64,000 nt of DNA from Isoetes taiwanensis (GCA_021234155.1 JAJEKV010000059.1:7508779-7572778); one strand, 5' to 3'. Positions 1 through 13,329 are shown, counted from the stretch's first letter. The notes: a model not told the origin generated them from the sequence alone. Translations and numbers: made by a program.

Positions 1-1500
1 GGTGCCACATCAGGCTAACGCCATCCGGGTGGAAGAGAAGAGCAAGTTTCGCCATTTCTCGCCTATTCGCCGTAGCCGTGCTACCATCTACAAGGTAAAG
101 CAAAGAAAAGAAGATGGAGAAGCAATATCCGGCTATCCCATCATGGTTGCCTTCCAAGAACATGAAGAATCTCGCCATTAGCCGCATTGCACTAAGAACT
201 CAAGAAAAATGGGAGATTTGAAGTCTTATTGACATATCCTTCAAGGCCATATCCGCCTCCCAAATCTTGCTTCCACCATAGTTACCTCGTTGTCAGCAGC
301 CAATCCGGTATTGTTAAGAGGTTGGAAGCAAAAGATGGAAAGGGAAGAGAGGTGAGAGGAGACATGTTCATTTCCTTCAGCCATAGCTGCCATGGTATAC
401 GCATCTTGTTAAGAAAAAGGAAGAAGACTGCTCAGCCCGCAAGAAGAGCATAGGGCGAGAGCAATCGAAGGAGAAAGGAAAGAAGAACCGCCAATAAATC
501 ACTCGCGAGAAGCCGTTATTTTAATTAAATCAAAGTTTCTCTCGCCTTTCCATTTTTATAAACTCTATTTTTGATCTTTCAAACCCAATTGCCTTCTTCT
601 TTATTTTTACCATTGCCCCACTTTTATTATTTCGACCATTGCCCATACTTTTAGTTGTATTGCATATTTTGTTTTCTGGGCTTAAGAGCCTCGCTTTTCT
701 CTCCTCCTCACCATGCCAAAGCCAAGCCAAAAAAATCAGGAATCTTTATTAAGATGCCTTATCCTTTGTCATTTAATGGTGGTGCCCTACCCCATGGTTT
801 TGTTGTGATTATACACAAGTGATATTATTTTTATTAACTTAAAATTATTACCAAGGAGGGATACTTGCATCGGACCGAGCTATAGTAGCCGGGCATGGAC
901 GATGTAAGTGAATCTTCTTTTGGTTCTTCTTTATTGAGCATGGTTATCCACACGCGGGTCCGTAGCCAAAGAAGCCAAGGCGATGCGGTGGATGTGCCCA
1001 CAATTATATGTACCATAATATATCTTGGCGCTATACTATGTGTTAGGCCGCAGGGGACCGCCCATTTATTGTTTAGCTTGGTGATGTTGGACCGTGGATT
1101 TTGGCAACTTACCAACATGCAAAGAAAGGAGGGGCTTGATGGAGTATTTGTAACCTAAGGGCCTAGATTTATAAGGGCCTTTTGGGATGTGTGGTGGCTA
1201 CAATTATTTTAAAATGGCTAAGATAAAGAGGTGACAATAGAAGGCTAAGGATGAAGGCATAAATCAAAGCGTTAAGATGAAGAGGCAAAAAATGGAAGGT
1301 TATGATGAAGAGGCTGAAATGGAGGGTGAAGATTATGAGGTGCAAGGTATTTAAGATTTTGAGGGACACTTAGTTCCTCCCTTCTCTTCCTCTATCCAAG
1401 ATTCTTGAGTAGGGTTCAGATCCTGATCAAGGGATTAGAGGCCCTCCATGTTTATATGGAGGTTATTTGCATTGTATTTCTCTTATTTTTATAGATTGAA
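1..1500. other. No gene recognised; possible 5' flank or LTR of the following gypsy element
   Basis: I see no convincing gene here. Short open frames (for example 229-453 on the plus strand and 834-1118 on the minus strand) look like chance frames in low-complexity A/G-rich sequence. The stretch just before the primer-binding site at 1560 should belong to a 5' LTR, but no second LTR copy was found downstream of the element, so its borders cannot be set. Confidence 0.4.
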
Positions 1501-1559
1501 GATTATTTTGGGCCCGTGATTGTTCTTAATTTCTTGCTTCATTCAATCCATTCGCTTTT

Positions 1560-1570
1560 TGGTATCAGAG
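1560..1570 (+). other. LTR retrotransposon primer-binding site (initiator tRNA-Met type)
   Basis: TGGTATCAGAG is the classic plant LTR-retrotransposon primer-binding site, complementary to the 3' end of initiator tRNA-Met. The match is 11 bases and then diverges. An integrase fragment begins only about 110 bp downstream, so gag, protease, reverse transcriptase and RNase H are missing from this copy. Confidence 0.7.
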
Positions 1571-1639
1571 TACCGGAAATGATCCTCGATTTCAGGGTCT
1601 AATGATGGGGGTGTGGGAAACCCCACGCTGATCCTAAGT

Positions 1640-2430
1640 TTGTTAGTGCTTTTTTGAAGGGATTTTTGGCACTATTCCAACCAAACTTCAAGCCACGAAA
1701 AGTATTGCATATCACCCTAATTTACGGTCGACGGAGCACATTAATAGAATTATTGGAAGATATAATAATGTAATTATGTCCGAATAAGCAATCACAAGCA
1801 TACATATATTCATTTGGTGGAATTTCACCACAATAAAATACCGCCAAACGTGAGTCAGCCATTTATGATTAATTATAGGTACCAAAGACTTGGTTCAGCA
1901 TTACACATGGCACAATACCCTAAGGTAGAAAGTGTCTCAACAATTGCTTGTGGATATGCAGGCCTTGGTGGAGAAAGTTTGTGGCTATTTATTGGCCGCT
2001 AGAAGTAGACAAAAGAGGGTTGCAGACAAGCATCGCATGCCACGCAAATTTAAAGTGGATGAATCTGTATAACTAAAGATTAAAGTCAAGCGAGCTAAGC
2101 TCAAAATTGACAATTATAAGAAACTAGCACCGCGATGGGCGAGCCCCTTTGAAATCATCTAATGAATAGGCCCTCAGGCTTATAAGTTGAATTTGCCCGC
2201 TCATCTAAAGGTCCATAAAGTTTTCCACGTAAGTTTTTTGAAAAAGCATACACTCGACCCAGAAGAGATCCTTAATACACTAACACTTCTAGAAATGATT
2301 GATGAAGAATTGGGGTCCTGTAGGTTTCTTCGATCGAGCATATACAAACCTCGGCTGACCTCAAATCTTTGCAATATTTGGTTAAGTGAAAGCACTTATC
2401 AACCGAAGATGTTACATGGGTTCTAAGGCT
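1640..2430 (+). pseudogene. Ty3/gypsy integrase remnant with C-terminal chromodomain-like tail
   Basis: This is the 3' end of a gypsy pol gene. Near 1677-1775 one frame gives an integrase core-end signature (THE-type IAYHPN motif followed by EHINRII), corresponding to the usual TAYHPQTDGQTERVN region. A basic stretch follows at 2000-2160. At 2187-2330 the frame reads LPAHLKVHKVFHVSFLKKH, the highly typical gypsy integrase C-terminus (L-P.....HPVFHVSLLK). Stop codons and frame changes separate the pieces, so the gene is dead. With the primer site at 1560 this makes an internally deleted element: primer site joined almost directly to integrase. No 3' LTR or polypurine tract was recognised. Confidence 0.75.
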
Positions 2431-3045
2431 TTATCTTTGATAAGGCTTACCTAGACTTTATACTGACAAAGGTTACATCGACTGATCCACTTATGCTACA
2501 TATCGATAGTCTCGATGGTAAGGAGTTGAATGTTTGATCCGTGGACGCGTGATTGGGAATAGATGCATCCTAGGATTGGCAATGAGCAATTATGCATGAT
2601 AGGACACGATCACCTATGACTATAATGGGAATGATGTCATTCCTTACACCGAGACGAATAGCAGGCCCTAAGCATGATAGGACACCCTTTTTCCAAAAAA
2701 AGAGGTGGACGCTTTAACCACAATCTTTTGATTATCTGCATGTGTTGATGTACTGAAACGGGCAAGCCGCCAGCCAGCTATTATGGGACACACGTGGCTT
2801 CTGTTTCCTTCGTGTTGTCTCAACAGTATGGCCCAATTTATGGACCTCCCCCTGGCCTGCATCCTCACAGACATTCTCTAATCTTTTGTGTGAAGGACTA
2901 CGTATCCGCGATCACCCCATGATCATTTTATATATCTTCTATATTACTTGTTTGAATATATTAGCTTTTTTATAATATAATTATTGTCTAATCTCACCAC
3001 CTAACCCCAATGCTGAGAACAATATTCTTCCGAGAATGTGATGTT
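2431..3045. other. No gene seen
   Basis: This stretch between the gypsy remnant and the giant palindrome has no supported coding region, RNA gene or repeat border. It may contain the decayed 3' end of the gypsy element. Confidence 0.4.
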
Positions 3046-3049
3046 CCAA

Positions 3050-4790
3050 TGATGAGTATGGTAGATTTGGACGCATTCTCCTCAAGTTGTGGGTACTAGA
3101 AATCAAGAGCTAATTGTATATGCATTATGTTACAGAAGCACCAAAAGAGTAGGGAGTTATTGACCTTGTCATAAAGTCTAATGCATCGTATAAGATCTGA
3201 TCATATGGCTTGTATTCCTCTCCCATGCCCCCTGAATCGTTTTGGGATATGCGTATAAAAGATAACACTTCTCAGGTGTGTTAGTTCATACACATGCTTT
3301 GATATGGATATGGTGTCGAAGAACCTCCAAGTTTTTTAAGGGAACCAATCTTTGTGCAAAATTATGCAAAAGGGCATCAATTACATTAGGATCCCCAAAG
3401 CAAAAAATGAAGTAGTTGCACTCAGAATATCTCGAAATGCGTTGGACCTCTATATACCATCTATCTATCTATCTATATCTATCTTCAACGATTGTAGGGA
3501 GAACAGCCAGAAAAGTTGTGGTGAGATGTAGGAAGAAAATTGGCTGAATTTGAATATGGGATATCTGAGAAAATCGGGTTCACAATTGGAAGAAAATTTG
3601 GCTAGTGCACTTTCTTGAGATAAAAAAAGGTATGCACACTGGAATGATGATATCTCGAGTGCTACTGAACATTTTTGGATGATTTCTGAATTCCTATCAG
3701 AGAAAAGTGGTAGGAAAATGAGAATCGAAGCCTAATTTGAAATCGACAGATGGAGAAAAATGAGGATCGTACTTTTGAGTTATGAATTATCACAGAAACC
3801 GAAGCGATTCGAAGTATATGTTCTTGCATGATTGCAACGGTAACAGTTCAATATGGCCTAAGATCATGTGCAAAATACAAAATTGTAGTTTAGATCACTA
3901 GAAGTATCTCTCTAATAATACTTCTCATGATAACTTGTTACAAAGATGTTTCTGGTGATCTAAAATACAATTTTTTATTACACACATGATCTTAGGCCCT
4001 ATTCAGACCTGTGCCAATTGCAATCAGGCAAAAACCCCTTATAAAGCTCGAGATAAAAAAATATGCTTGTTGGTTTTCTCAGGATAGTTCAATTTACGTA
4101 ATTTTGATCTACTTTGAACTCATTTTCCATCATTCCCGGGCCAAATCAAAGTCTGCTTAGGAAGACACGCCGCGGAGCTCCAATAGGTAATCAACTCCAA
4201 CAACCCATTTGCACATGCTAAAATGTTCAAGAGAATGCAGATATTATCATTGAGTGCAAGTATCCTTTTTGTCTCTGGGTGCTGAAATGCACCACCAAAT
4301 TTCTTCCGCTTGAATCATTTTCTCGCATTATCCTTATCCGCATTGAGCCAAATGTTTTTCCACATTTCACTCAAACTTGTCTTTGGCTGCTCCTCTAAAA
4401 ATCATTTGAAGAAGAGAGCTCGAGATATTGAGATCTGAGTGCAACTACCTCATTTCGCTTTAGGGATCCTAATGTAATTGATGCATTTTTGCATAATTTT
4501 GCACAAAGATTGGTTCCCTTAAGAAACCTGGAGGTTCTAACTCACCATATCCATATCAAAATATGTGTATGAATCAACATATCCGATAAGTGTTACCTTG
4601 TATATGCGTATCCTAAAATAATTCAGTGGGTATGGGAGAGGAAGATAAGCCATATGATCAAAACTTGTAGCATGCATTGGACTTTATGACAAGGTCAATA
4701 ATTCCTACTCTTTTGAGTACTTCTATTAAAGATAATCTGTATATAATTAGCTCTTGACTTCTAATTGACAAAGCGAGAGAAGAATGATCC
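3050..4790. repeat. Giant imperfect inverted repeat (about 1.7 kb palindrome)
   Basis: The left arm (about 3050-3920) is the diverged reverse complement of the right arm (about 3935-4790). Matching anchors are AGATCATGTG at 3861 with CACATGATCT at 3983; GAGCTAATT at 3107 with AATTAGCTC at 4745; the block around 3330-3430 with 4440-4530; and 3590-3640 with 4255-4310. All anchors share one axis near 3927-3930, with about 10 bp of central loop. Arms differ by substitutions and short indels. A transcript would fold into a hairpin more than 800 bp long. No transposase or terminal-repeat signature was seen, so this may be either a foldback element or two head-to-head copies of a sequence. Confidence 0.85.
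3464..3484. repeat. (CTAT)n microsatellite
   Basis: A short run of CTAT units interrupts the left arm of the giant palindrome. The right arm has no equivalent, so the run expanded after the arms diverged. Confidence 0.8.
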
Positions 4791-6000
4791 AAACCTCATT
4801 CCATCAATTCTTATTGCTTCATGTCTTCAATTATGACTTCTTGACCATGTTCCAAGTGCAACTGACCAAAACTCGACCTCTATAATGTAAACTATTCAAT
4901 GGCCTAGCAGTATACAGAGTTTATGTTTCGGAGGCTACTACCTTCAATGAATCCTTTCATTTAATTAATAATATTTTGCCACAACATAGTAGCAATATCA
5001 TGGCATTTGGTCTCCAACTACAACCTCTTGGAAGAGAAGTCATGCATGAGTTGCAAAATTTTTCTAATTAACACACGAGATTTAAATATCAGACGCAAAC
5101 GGCAGTATAGATGAATACGATTCTAAGGAGATATACAACTTCATTCAAGGATGGTTAGAATTACCTACAAACAACCAACTCCATGTTTATCGATGGAAAA
5201 GCAAAAGTGAGGAAAACATTCTATTGAATTGCATATGCTTCATTCATACACAAGGCAATAGAGGCATGTTCTCCCGGCACGACAACAAGAAGTCGCCAAG
5301 ATCCAGGAGGACTTAATGACCCATAAAAGCGCTATTCCAAATCAATGGAAGTCTGCCGATGATAGAACGCGATTCCCGAGTAATATGCTTCGCTGTAATC
5401 GAATGCTTCCAAATGAAGGGTTTCAATTGAAGAGCATCCAATGTTTTAATTTTTTTTTCCCTTGTATTTGTAACAGGGGCCAGGCATAGATGCATGCCGT
5501 TATTTGGGTAAGCAGATTGATGTTGAATGAGAAGCCTATTTGGTGTCGCCACTTTTGGCAGGGGTTCAACACCCCCGCCAAGATCATAACCTTATGTGGC
5601 GAGTCAGAGATGCTTTGTCACATCCAGTTTAACCTTAGTTTTAAAACGTATAGCGCACAACCCCTCTTTCTATGACCGGATTGAAGTGATCTTGAAGAAA
5701 GGGCCACCTTCCTACATCAAAATGAAGCATTCTCGCATCTGCTACTGTATTTGGGTCGCGTTGAAGGCCTGTGCGTATTGAAGACTTAGTCAAACATAGT
5801 TATAGTGGTTTTGGGAGCCCTAAGTAATAGAGCCACGCCAGCATTTGATACTGTCAAACACCGACGTCCAAGGACATGATCTCATTTCAGCATATAACCG
5901 AAACATGCCCACACCAAGGGTCCAAAGTGAATAATAGAGAGGTCCAAACAATTTCACACAAAGTATGAGATTGAAAATAAGTATGAGTACAGGATATTAG
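4791..6000. other. No gene seen
   Basis: AT-rich sequence with only short chance frames (5313-5552 minus, 5490-5781 plus). None has recognisable motifs or splice signals. Confidence 0.4.
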
Positions 6001-6004
6001 ATAT

Positions 6005-8777
6005 ATGGAAACCGTCCCCTCGCTTTTAAGAAAACGCAGCCCTAAAAATATCGTGCAATTCAACTCCTGCCTTTTGCATTATCCAACGTCAGTGCGTCCG
6101 CCATTGCTTCACGCTTCAAGAGCAGAGGTAAATAACAGTATTTGTTTTACTATTCTATGTAGATTGATGTTTTTTCCAAGCGGAATGGTTGCCGGAAGTA
6201 CATATGAATTGGAATGCCTTTCTACGCCAATATCTGTCCTTGTTTACACAGATAATACCATACACAAACTTAATGCTCTCCAGTGCACCGTAAATTATTG
6301 GTCTTCCTTTGCTTGTTTCATTTGGATTTATGACAGTGCATATTGCAGAATGCTCAATGTGCCCTGCAAACTCAGTGTCGTTGCAAAATTGAGCCGCCTG
6401 AAATCGTGTATGCTCAATGCCCCAAAATGAGCCGTCTTTGCCATACATATCAATTCAATTGAACTACTGCATAGTCCTTTTCTTTATCTGGCACGTATTT
6501 GCCTCTTTGCAATGGCAATGGGATATGAAGAATAAGCAATGTTTTACATCATTTGTAAATCAATTCCATCAATTACAGGTAAATTATCAGAAGATGCATG
6601 TAAACTTCTTTGGCAATATTATTTAAGCATGCCTTATCAGATAGTTTGGATCATATCCCGAATTTGTTTAATTTGTCTTTGAGGACATGGGACCAATATA
6701 TCAGATCTCAATGGAAGCAACCTAGGCCTCTTAAAATTGTGTTAAAGTACCTCCTATTTCCCCTACTCTCTTGTGGCTCCATTATTTGCATGTTCAAGCA
6801 AGAAACATCTCATTTCGTTATTATGCACTTTTCGGCAATTGCATCAGAATATATTTTGCCATATTATCTTTGCCCTATATCTTTCTTGGATTACAGGGTT
6901 CGTGCTTATTCTCAGTATTAATAGGATACCTCTGCATAGGTCTCCTAAACTAGTGATTAGGCAGAGTATTATAGTTTTGCAGCTCCCCCACTTTGGGCAT
7001 TTAAACAGAATATATTTGTCATATTTAAAAGTTCATGGCATAAAACAGGATAATAGGATACCTTACACAAGATGCCTTTCCATTGACTAAGCTTTCCAAG
7101 GAGTACAGATGCATAGATTGACAATCTTTTGGAACAGTTAACCATCCACGGCATTACTTAATTTTGGTTGTTTGAAATTATTTTCTCGATTTAGGCTAGT
7201 GTGATTTAGCAAACGATGTTGAAAATTAGTTGCTCTTTCCTTTCAAAAAGTCTTATCCTTTCCAACTCAAAACCAGCTGAAAGTACTGTAGCGACCTCAT
7301 TCGCCGCTACCTGCTGCAGTCTTGTCCAATTAACTTTTTGGTATTTTGTTTGGTGGGTAAAGCCAAATTATCTAATTTTTTCATTGTGGTCCTCCATTTT
7401 TAAGATAATGCTTGAGGATTTCATTATGCTTATAGATGATATCGCGATTAAGCATATGTAGGTTCCTTGCAGGCAGCTCAGATGGGTGTTACGATTATCT
7501 CTTAAGTGGCTTTATTCTTGGTTTAAATGGGAAACCATTAGCGTCTCTGTCAGACATGTTGCAGGTTATGTATGCTATAAATCTTGTAAAAAAACTCATT
7601 TTATTTTGTATCAAGTGCATGACTATATGAAGAATCATAATATTTAGGACAACTTATGGAACAGGCAAACAATTATCAGGACTTCTAAGAACATCCACAT
7701 CCGCATGAATTTTTGGTGCTTATGACAAGCAGGTTTGTTAATGCACCATATTGTGCTTGGGGATTGTTTAAGCATGAATGCAAGGGGAGGAGGCACAGAG
7801 AAGGAGGACCCTAAGTGAAGTTATTTATGCCCTTTAGAACTTGGTAGAAAGTAAAGGATTATGGATGGCACAGGGGAATACTATCTATCAGGGGTCCAGA
7901 GGGGCCTCACATCCTATGCCTCGAGGCAATTGAACTTGACTAACTAATTGGGTGTGTATGAACCTGTCAAGCAGAAGCTACTTGAAATATTTTCAGAGAA
8001 TTTGAGTTCAATTGCTGGTTCATCCCTGCAACCTCTTGTATTTTCCTGTCATTACATAATCTAGCACATTGGTTGTTCTTACTTGGTAAAACTGGCCATT
8101 GAAACTAACACATGACTCGTTATGTAAAATTAAATTCTTGTAAGAAATACAACCATATCTATTACCAGCTTGTACAAATTCCTGCTTTGAAATAACCATG
8201 GTATATTATGAAAACAACAAAAATTGAGGGTCCACCAGTTCAACTGCGTGCAGTTCCTAGATATAATGAAATGCTTGCGCACACTGTTTACAATGATCAA
8301 TGGTACAGATTTATGTAAATGAGATTGAGACGCTGGTTTCTTAGTGCCAGAGAGGAACTTAATGGTACATAAATGGTCAAGAGAAAGGGCCTTTTGGCCA
8401 TACAGTCCAACAATACAATGAGAACATCAATGCTTTGTGAGGGAGATGTCTAAAGATTATTTACTTGGAGTTATGATGGTGCATATTGCTTTTTTGCAGA
8501 ACTTGAGCCTGCAGCGACCTGCTATTGCTGAAAGCTTACCACAACTTAAGAGCAAGACGTAAGAAATCATTGTTATAGGGGGTTTAATTGATGAAGGTTA
8601 GGGGGTGTAATTGATGAAGGTTGGCATTATTTTGATTGTATGCTACAAGATTATTTCTTTAGACTACTAGCAGATTATTACAGATCATATTAAAACTTTC
8701 TTTTTAGGCAAAGCGGGCAAATAGATCAATTTGAGGATTTTCTCCAGCCAGAAATACCAATAGGCCTGATTTGTTGA
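6005..8777 (+). CDS. Possible small spliced gene with PDZ-like motif (tentative)
   Basis: I do not recognise the gene. Three 3' segments have acceptor and donor sites and join in phase: 7473-7564 (TTGCAG before, GTTATG after), 8500-8558 (TTTTTGCAG before, GTAAGA after) and 8708-8777, ending at TGA. Together they read through GFILGLNGKPLASLSDMLQ and finish EDFLQPEIPIGLIC. The NGKP.ASL.DML pattern is like the end of a PDZ domain, as in plant Deg/HtrA proteases, but this is weak evidence. A candidate first exon at 6005-6127 begins METVPSLLRKRS, is basic and serine-rich like an organelle transit peptide, and stops at a GTAAAT donor. Exons between 6127 and 7473 could not be assigned. No catalytic triad was found. 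It could be a truncated copy or a chance alignment of splice sites. Confidence 0.3.
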
Positions 8778-11700
8778 GTTGGAGGCTGAACTCTTGGGAT
8801 GTTCTGGTACCACAGGAAAAGCCGCGTTAGATACTTATGTTTGGAGTTGCATCATAGGCAGATGGGAAGCAATTTTTCATGAATTAGATTTGGAGTTCTG
8901 ATAAACAAATAAAAGAGACAGTCGATGTTGATCTCATCTTTAGGAAGGCAAGATGTTTCTTTACCCTTGCTGCTTAGAAGTCAGGTTTGTTTTCAATAAA
9001 TTACAATCATGAATGATATTAGGCTGTGCTATTGATTTAAGTGAAAGCATTAGCTGGTTTCAATGACTGGGTTTCCATAAGGAATGTCCAGAAATAAGGT
9101 GCATACTCTGTGTGTGTCTCCTGACTGCCAGCTGTGTAAAATGAGAACCTCCTTCCTTTACAGAAATTCTTAGTCAAGTATTCTGTTTGATCTCTCTCTC
9201 ATAGCGTGGGCATTACAGTTTGATATTTAAAATTTGGTGTCAAATAATTTCAGCAGAAATCATTACTTTTGGGTTAGAAGTTGGATAGTGGAATGAGAAA
9301 CTTGTATAGAGATGCAGTAAGGATGTCCTGAAATTTGGATTTTGTGATTTTTCTTTTCTTTCTTTGGCGTCCTGGAGAATTGAATTTTGTGCTGAAGCTT
9401 TCTCCTTCTAGCAGAATCCTTTGCTCTATATATATCTTCTTTCCATCCAGAAGGATGCGGCCTCAATTTACAGGGTATGTGGGTATATCTTTGTTGACAT
9501 TTGAGAAAGGCGGAGTCTAGTTCTTTTGTTTTGCTAAGCGTCTCATGAAAACAATGCTCCCTGGCATGGCAAATATAAGCAGGAGATGTTGTGACTGGTG
9601 TTGTAACTGTTTTTTGCATCACCTGGTCACCTGCACAAAATGCTAAACATTCTTCTTTTCGAAATTTAGAAATGCAGATATTTACATCTTCTCTGTTCAA
9701 CTTCTTTCAGCTGTTCCAACTGAAATGCAGGTAAGTCTATCTTCTTTGTCTACTTTTGTTTTAAATCCCGATGATTCATTATTGAACCTTCATCATATTT
9801 TTCTTCTGCTGCCCATCTGCAAAGTATTGTTGGGATTCTAATGCTTGTATGTAGGTCAATCTAGAACTTGAAAATTCTATTTTAAACAACAAGCTGAACT
9901 CTCTCTCTTATTAAAGGAAATTTATTAACTAGGCAGGAAAACAATGTCTTCTGGGGCTGGGGTTCAATTCTCAATCTTTTTTGTGTGCACCTTACCAAGC
10001 TGTTGAATCTAACAAGGTCAAGAACAAGCGACACATAATGATTTTTCTCACTTCTTCAAAGTAAATTCAGTGTTTATGTAATAAAAAGCTTCTCTAACAT
10101 CGCTTTCAAATGCCTTATAATGATTTGAGACTCCAACTATTCATATCTGCTGATGCAGCACTTTCAATTTAGATCGTGAGAACTCTTGTATTTCTAGGGA
10201 ACTAAGGTCTTCTACCTTTGGAGTAGTAGCAGGTCAGAAAAAATCGAACTTCACGTGCCTTCTATGTGGTGTAAGAGAATCATCTTCCATCACATGTTGG
10301 CCTGGTTACCTTTGATACAAATGGGATGCAAAGGACAACCCATATTCTGATAATACCACCATATCAGAACATTTACTGTTGGTAATTCGTTTAGGTGGTT
10401 CACCATTCCCATCTCATACATCTCAATTTGAATTTATATTCTAAAGATGCATTACTGAATTACAGAATGTAGATAAAAAGTACTGCGTCAATCTGCCAAC
10501 CAAATGAATCTGACTTGAGCATTGCAGCATTCTCAACAATCATAGCAAAATTGAGCAAAATCTGATGAACAGGCTCAATGCTCTATCATTACTACTATAC
10601 CATCCTGTAAGCATGTTCTTGTGTGTTGCTTCGTGGACAAACTCATGTGTATTATGATGTAGCTCTAAGGTATGGGCTTGAAACGAAAGTTGTTTCAATG
10701 CTAAAATCTGCTTATTAGTTGAGATCATAGTTGTCATCATTGTCTGTTGTTCAATGCTAATTTAAAGTTAGGAGTCCTTGGATTTATACGTTTGGGTTCA
10801 TCATATGTTTAGTGTGAGTTTTGGAAGTAGTACAGGCACTTTGCTTTACCATGGCTACAATGATTATTACCATGCCTACTGGAATCAAGATTTTCAGCGG
10901 ATCACTACATGTGGGGTGAGCCTAGTTGGATTGTTGGTGCTCCCCAGCGCTGGGCGGAAATCCATGTCCCCAAGCTGATCTGTGGTGCCGGGTGGGCGAC
11001 AAATGGCAATCTGTCATCTGGAGGCTGATCCGCCAGCCCGATTGGATGACAGATGGCGTCTGAAATGCGCTTTTGCAGCGGCTATTCTGTCGAACGTCCT
11101 AAGCTCCTAGCAGGGCGATATCTGAGTAGGTCTCAAGTGTGGTGCCTGCGAGGTGTGATGCGATAGTCCCCTCGCTCTCGCGGGGCGGAAATGTAACCTA
11201 TTTTCAGTGTGGTGCATGACACTGTATTTTCAGAAGGGGATCTGTTTTTGTTCTATTTGAAGGATCCCACGTGGATAGGGAAAACATGGCACGCCCTCAG
11301 CCCAATATCTAGAACTTTGGGGTGAAATTCATTCTTGGATTACCTTTCCTTGGAGTAAATTTTACTAGATACTACTGCATACTATCGAGAGGATTAATTT
11401 TAAGGCATTTATTGGCTGTAGATCCTTTAGATTCAACATGCTGTGGCACTTGGATTGTGGGGCGAACAGCATTATGGAAACTCGCGGGGGTGCGATCAAA
11501 ATTTACAAAAGTTCTGGACCCCGTCTATAGAACGGTCTATAGGTTGCAGTGCATAGAAGATGTATGCTTGGCGCATGTGTCTTGCTGTTAACCAAATTCC
11601 GAGGTTATGTATGTCTGAAATAATATTCTCTAGGACTAGATAGGATAAAGCGATTGCCTAAATTGTCTAGTGTCCTGGACTCCTGCTATAGCAAGGCCAC

Positions 11701-12120
11701 TTCTGCTACAGGAGAAGTGCATGGCCTAGTGTAGGCTCATTGGTATTTCACTTGTGATTGAGTTATAATTCCGGCCCCAAAACATGACATTTGACATCCC
11801 GCGATAAGTGATGCATGACATATGTCGCAGGTTCCTGAAACAAACAACATATGACATCAAAGCAATATATGACATCAGGCATGCCACATAATTGGTATCA
11901 GATGCACTTATACATGACAGGTGCATTTCTGAGTTGTTTTTAATTGGATCTTAGTAGCTTCACATTGTGTGCTCTAAAGCTTGAAAACCTTCAATTGCCA
12001 AAACCTTCTTTGTTGCACCTCTTTGCTAGTTCATTTTTTTATTCCAGTGTATGAGCTAAGTATTTGACTTGTTGAATTGTTGCCGATTCAAGTTTTTTTT
12101 GTTGATACAGGTTCTTCTGC
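8778..12120. other. No gene seen
   Basis: No open frame here has supportable motifs or a consistent splice chain. The stretch contains a GC-richer island around 10900-11250 and a cluster of ATGACAT words at 11780-11915. Confidence 0.4.
11009..11054. repeat. Short perfect inverted repeat
   Basis: ATCTGTCATC at 11009-11018 is matched exactly by GATGACAGAT at 11045-11054, with a 26-base loop. It lies in the GC-richer island. It may be the end of a small degraded inverted-repeat element. Confidence 0.5.
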
Positions 12121-12430
12121 ATTTGGCCTTGATTCTTTGCAAGGTGGATTCCTTTTCGAGGACTAGTTTTTTGGTAAAACAACTGTTACCCACTGCTTGT
12201 TGCATCTGAGATATCCATTATCTTATCTTGTTGTTATATTAAATTTGCATCATGGATTGAAGTGGAGGCATATAGACATGCAACAAGCCAAATCGTTTTG
12301 GGGACCCACGCTGGGAAGGTAACTGTATCCTAGAGTTCTTAACTTTTTTCAATTTTTCTCATTTATAATTGATATATCTTCTTAAGGGCACAATCTAAGG
12401 ATAGTTCTTGATTATCACGGTTGGATACAG

Positions 12431-12747
12431 AACCAATTCAAATAGATAAGACCCATGAGGACTACTATCCCATGGGGAAGCATACTACAAAGAAAAGCAG
12501 AATCACTAGAAGGAGATTGAGCAGATATTCAAGGAGGATAAATCCATATGAGGTGGGCAAATTTTTACTATGGGAAAACTATAAGAGCCTTTGTTCAGAG
12601 TTTTAAAGGTTAAAAAAGCTGCAAAGGGCAAACTATTTCTATTAAAATAGATCTCATAATTGTGTATTTTGTAGTAAACTTGGAACCTGCACTGCCATTC
12701 TCTTCTTTTTTTCATAGGCAGGCTTCAGGGTCAATAAAAGATGGTCA
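12431..12747 (+). CDS. Two exon-like blocks of unknown gene (tentative)
   Basis: The block 12431-12552 follows TTGGATACAG and ends GAG before GTGGGC. In its open frame it reads a basic segment including KKSRITRRRLSRYSRRINPY. A second block, 12718-12747, follows TTTCATAG, ends before GTAAGA and keeps the frame, reading AGFRVNKRWS. Both could be 5' exons of the large repetitive gene downstream or remnants of something else. I do not recognise the protein. Confidence 0.2.
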
Positions 12748-13329
12748 GTAAGATGTGTTTGTAAAGGTCATGAGTCCATCATGCCAATTGGTTGTAATTG
12801 GTTCTTTAAATAGAAGGTTGAGCCTGAGACCAATTTTACCTGCAAGCCTAGTAGAAAAGAGGTCATTTTGTTCAGAAAGGGTGAGGCTTTTGTATTAATA
12901 ATGGTCATCCTTAGGCAAAACAATAATAGTGCATTAGATTTTAGACATCACTATGTTAACCTTGAATGACACATATTGCAATTACCATGGCATCAGAGAC
13001 CAACTGTGTAAAACAAAAGGGGATGTGGTTCGTGATGTAAGAAGATGCAAAAAGTTTTTCTAACTTACATGTCTACCACCAAAATGGCTTCAAGGCTTTG
13101 TGCAGAATTGTTTGATTTGTGGGGTTTGAAGATGAAGCAATGAATTGAACAAGCAATTTATGCCCCCCAAGGATGGGTTGGCTCCAGGGCAAAAAGGCCT
13201 CCATTTCCTGTGGCGTGTAAGGTTCCATTGGCCAGCCTGTGTGTTCCCTCCACGCCATGGACCCACCCCTCCTCCCCACTGCCTCCCACGGCGGGGAGGC
13301 TAGATGCAAGCAGATGAGATCACCGGCCT

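Noticed and set aside
229-453. 74-codon open frame as a gene
   Set aside because: It has no motif, no splice context and no homologue I recognise. Its length is as expected by chance.
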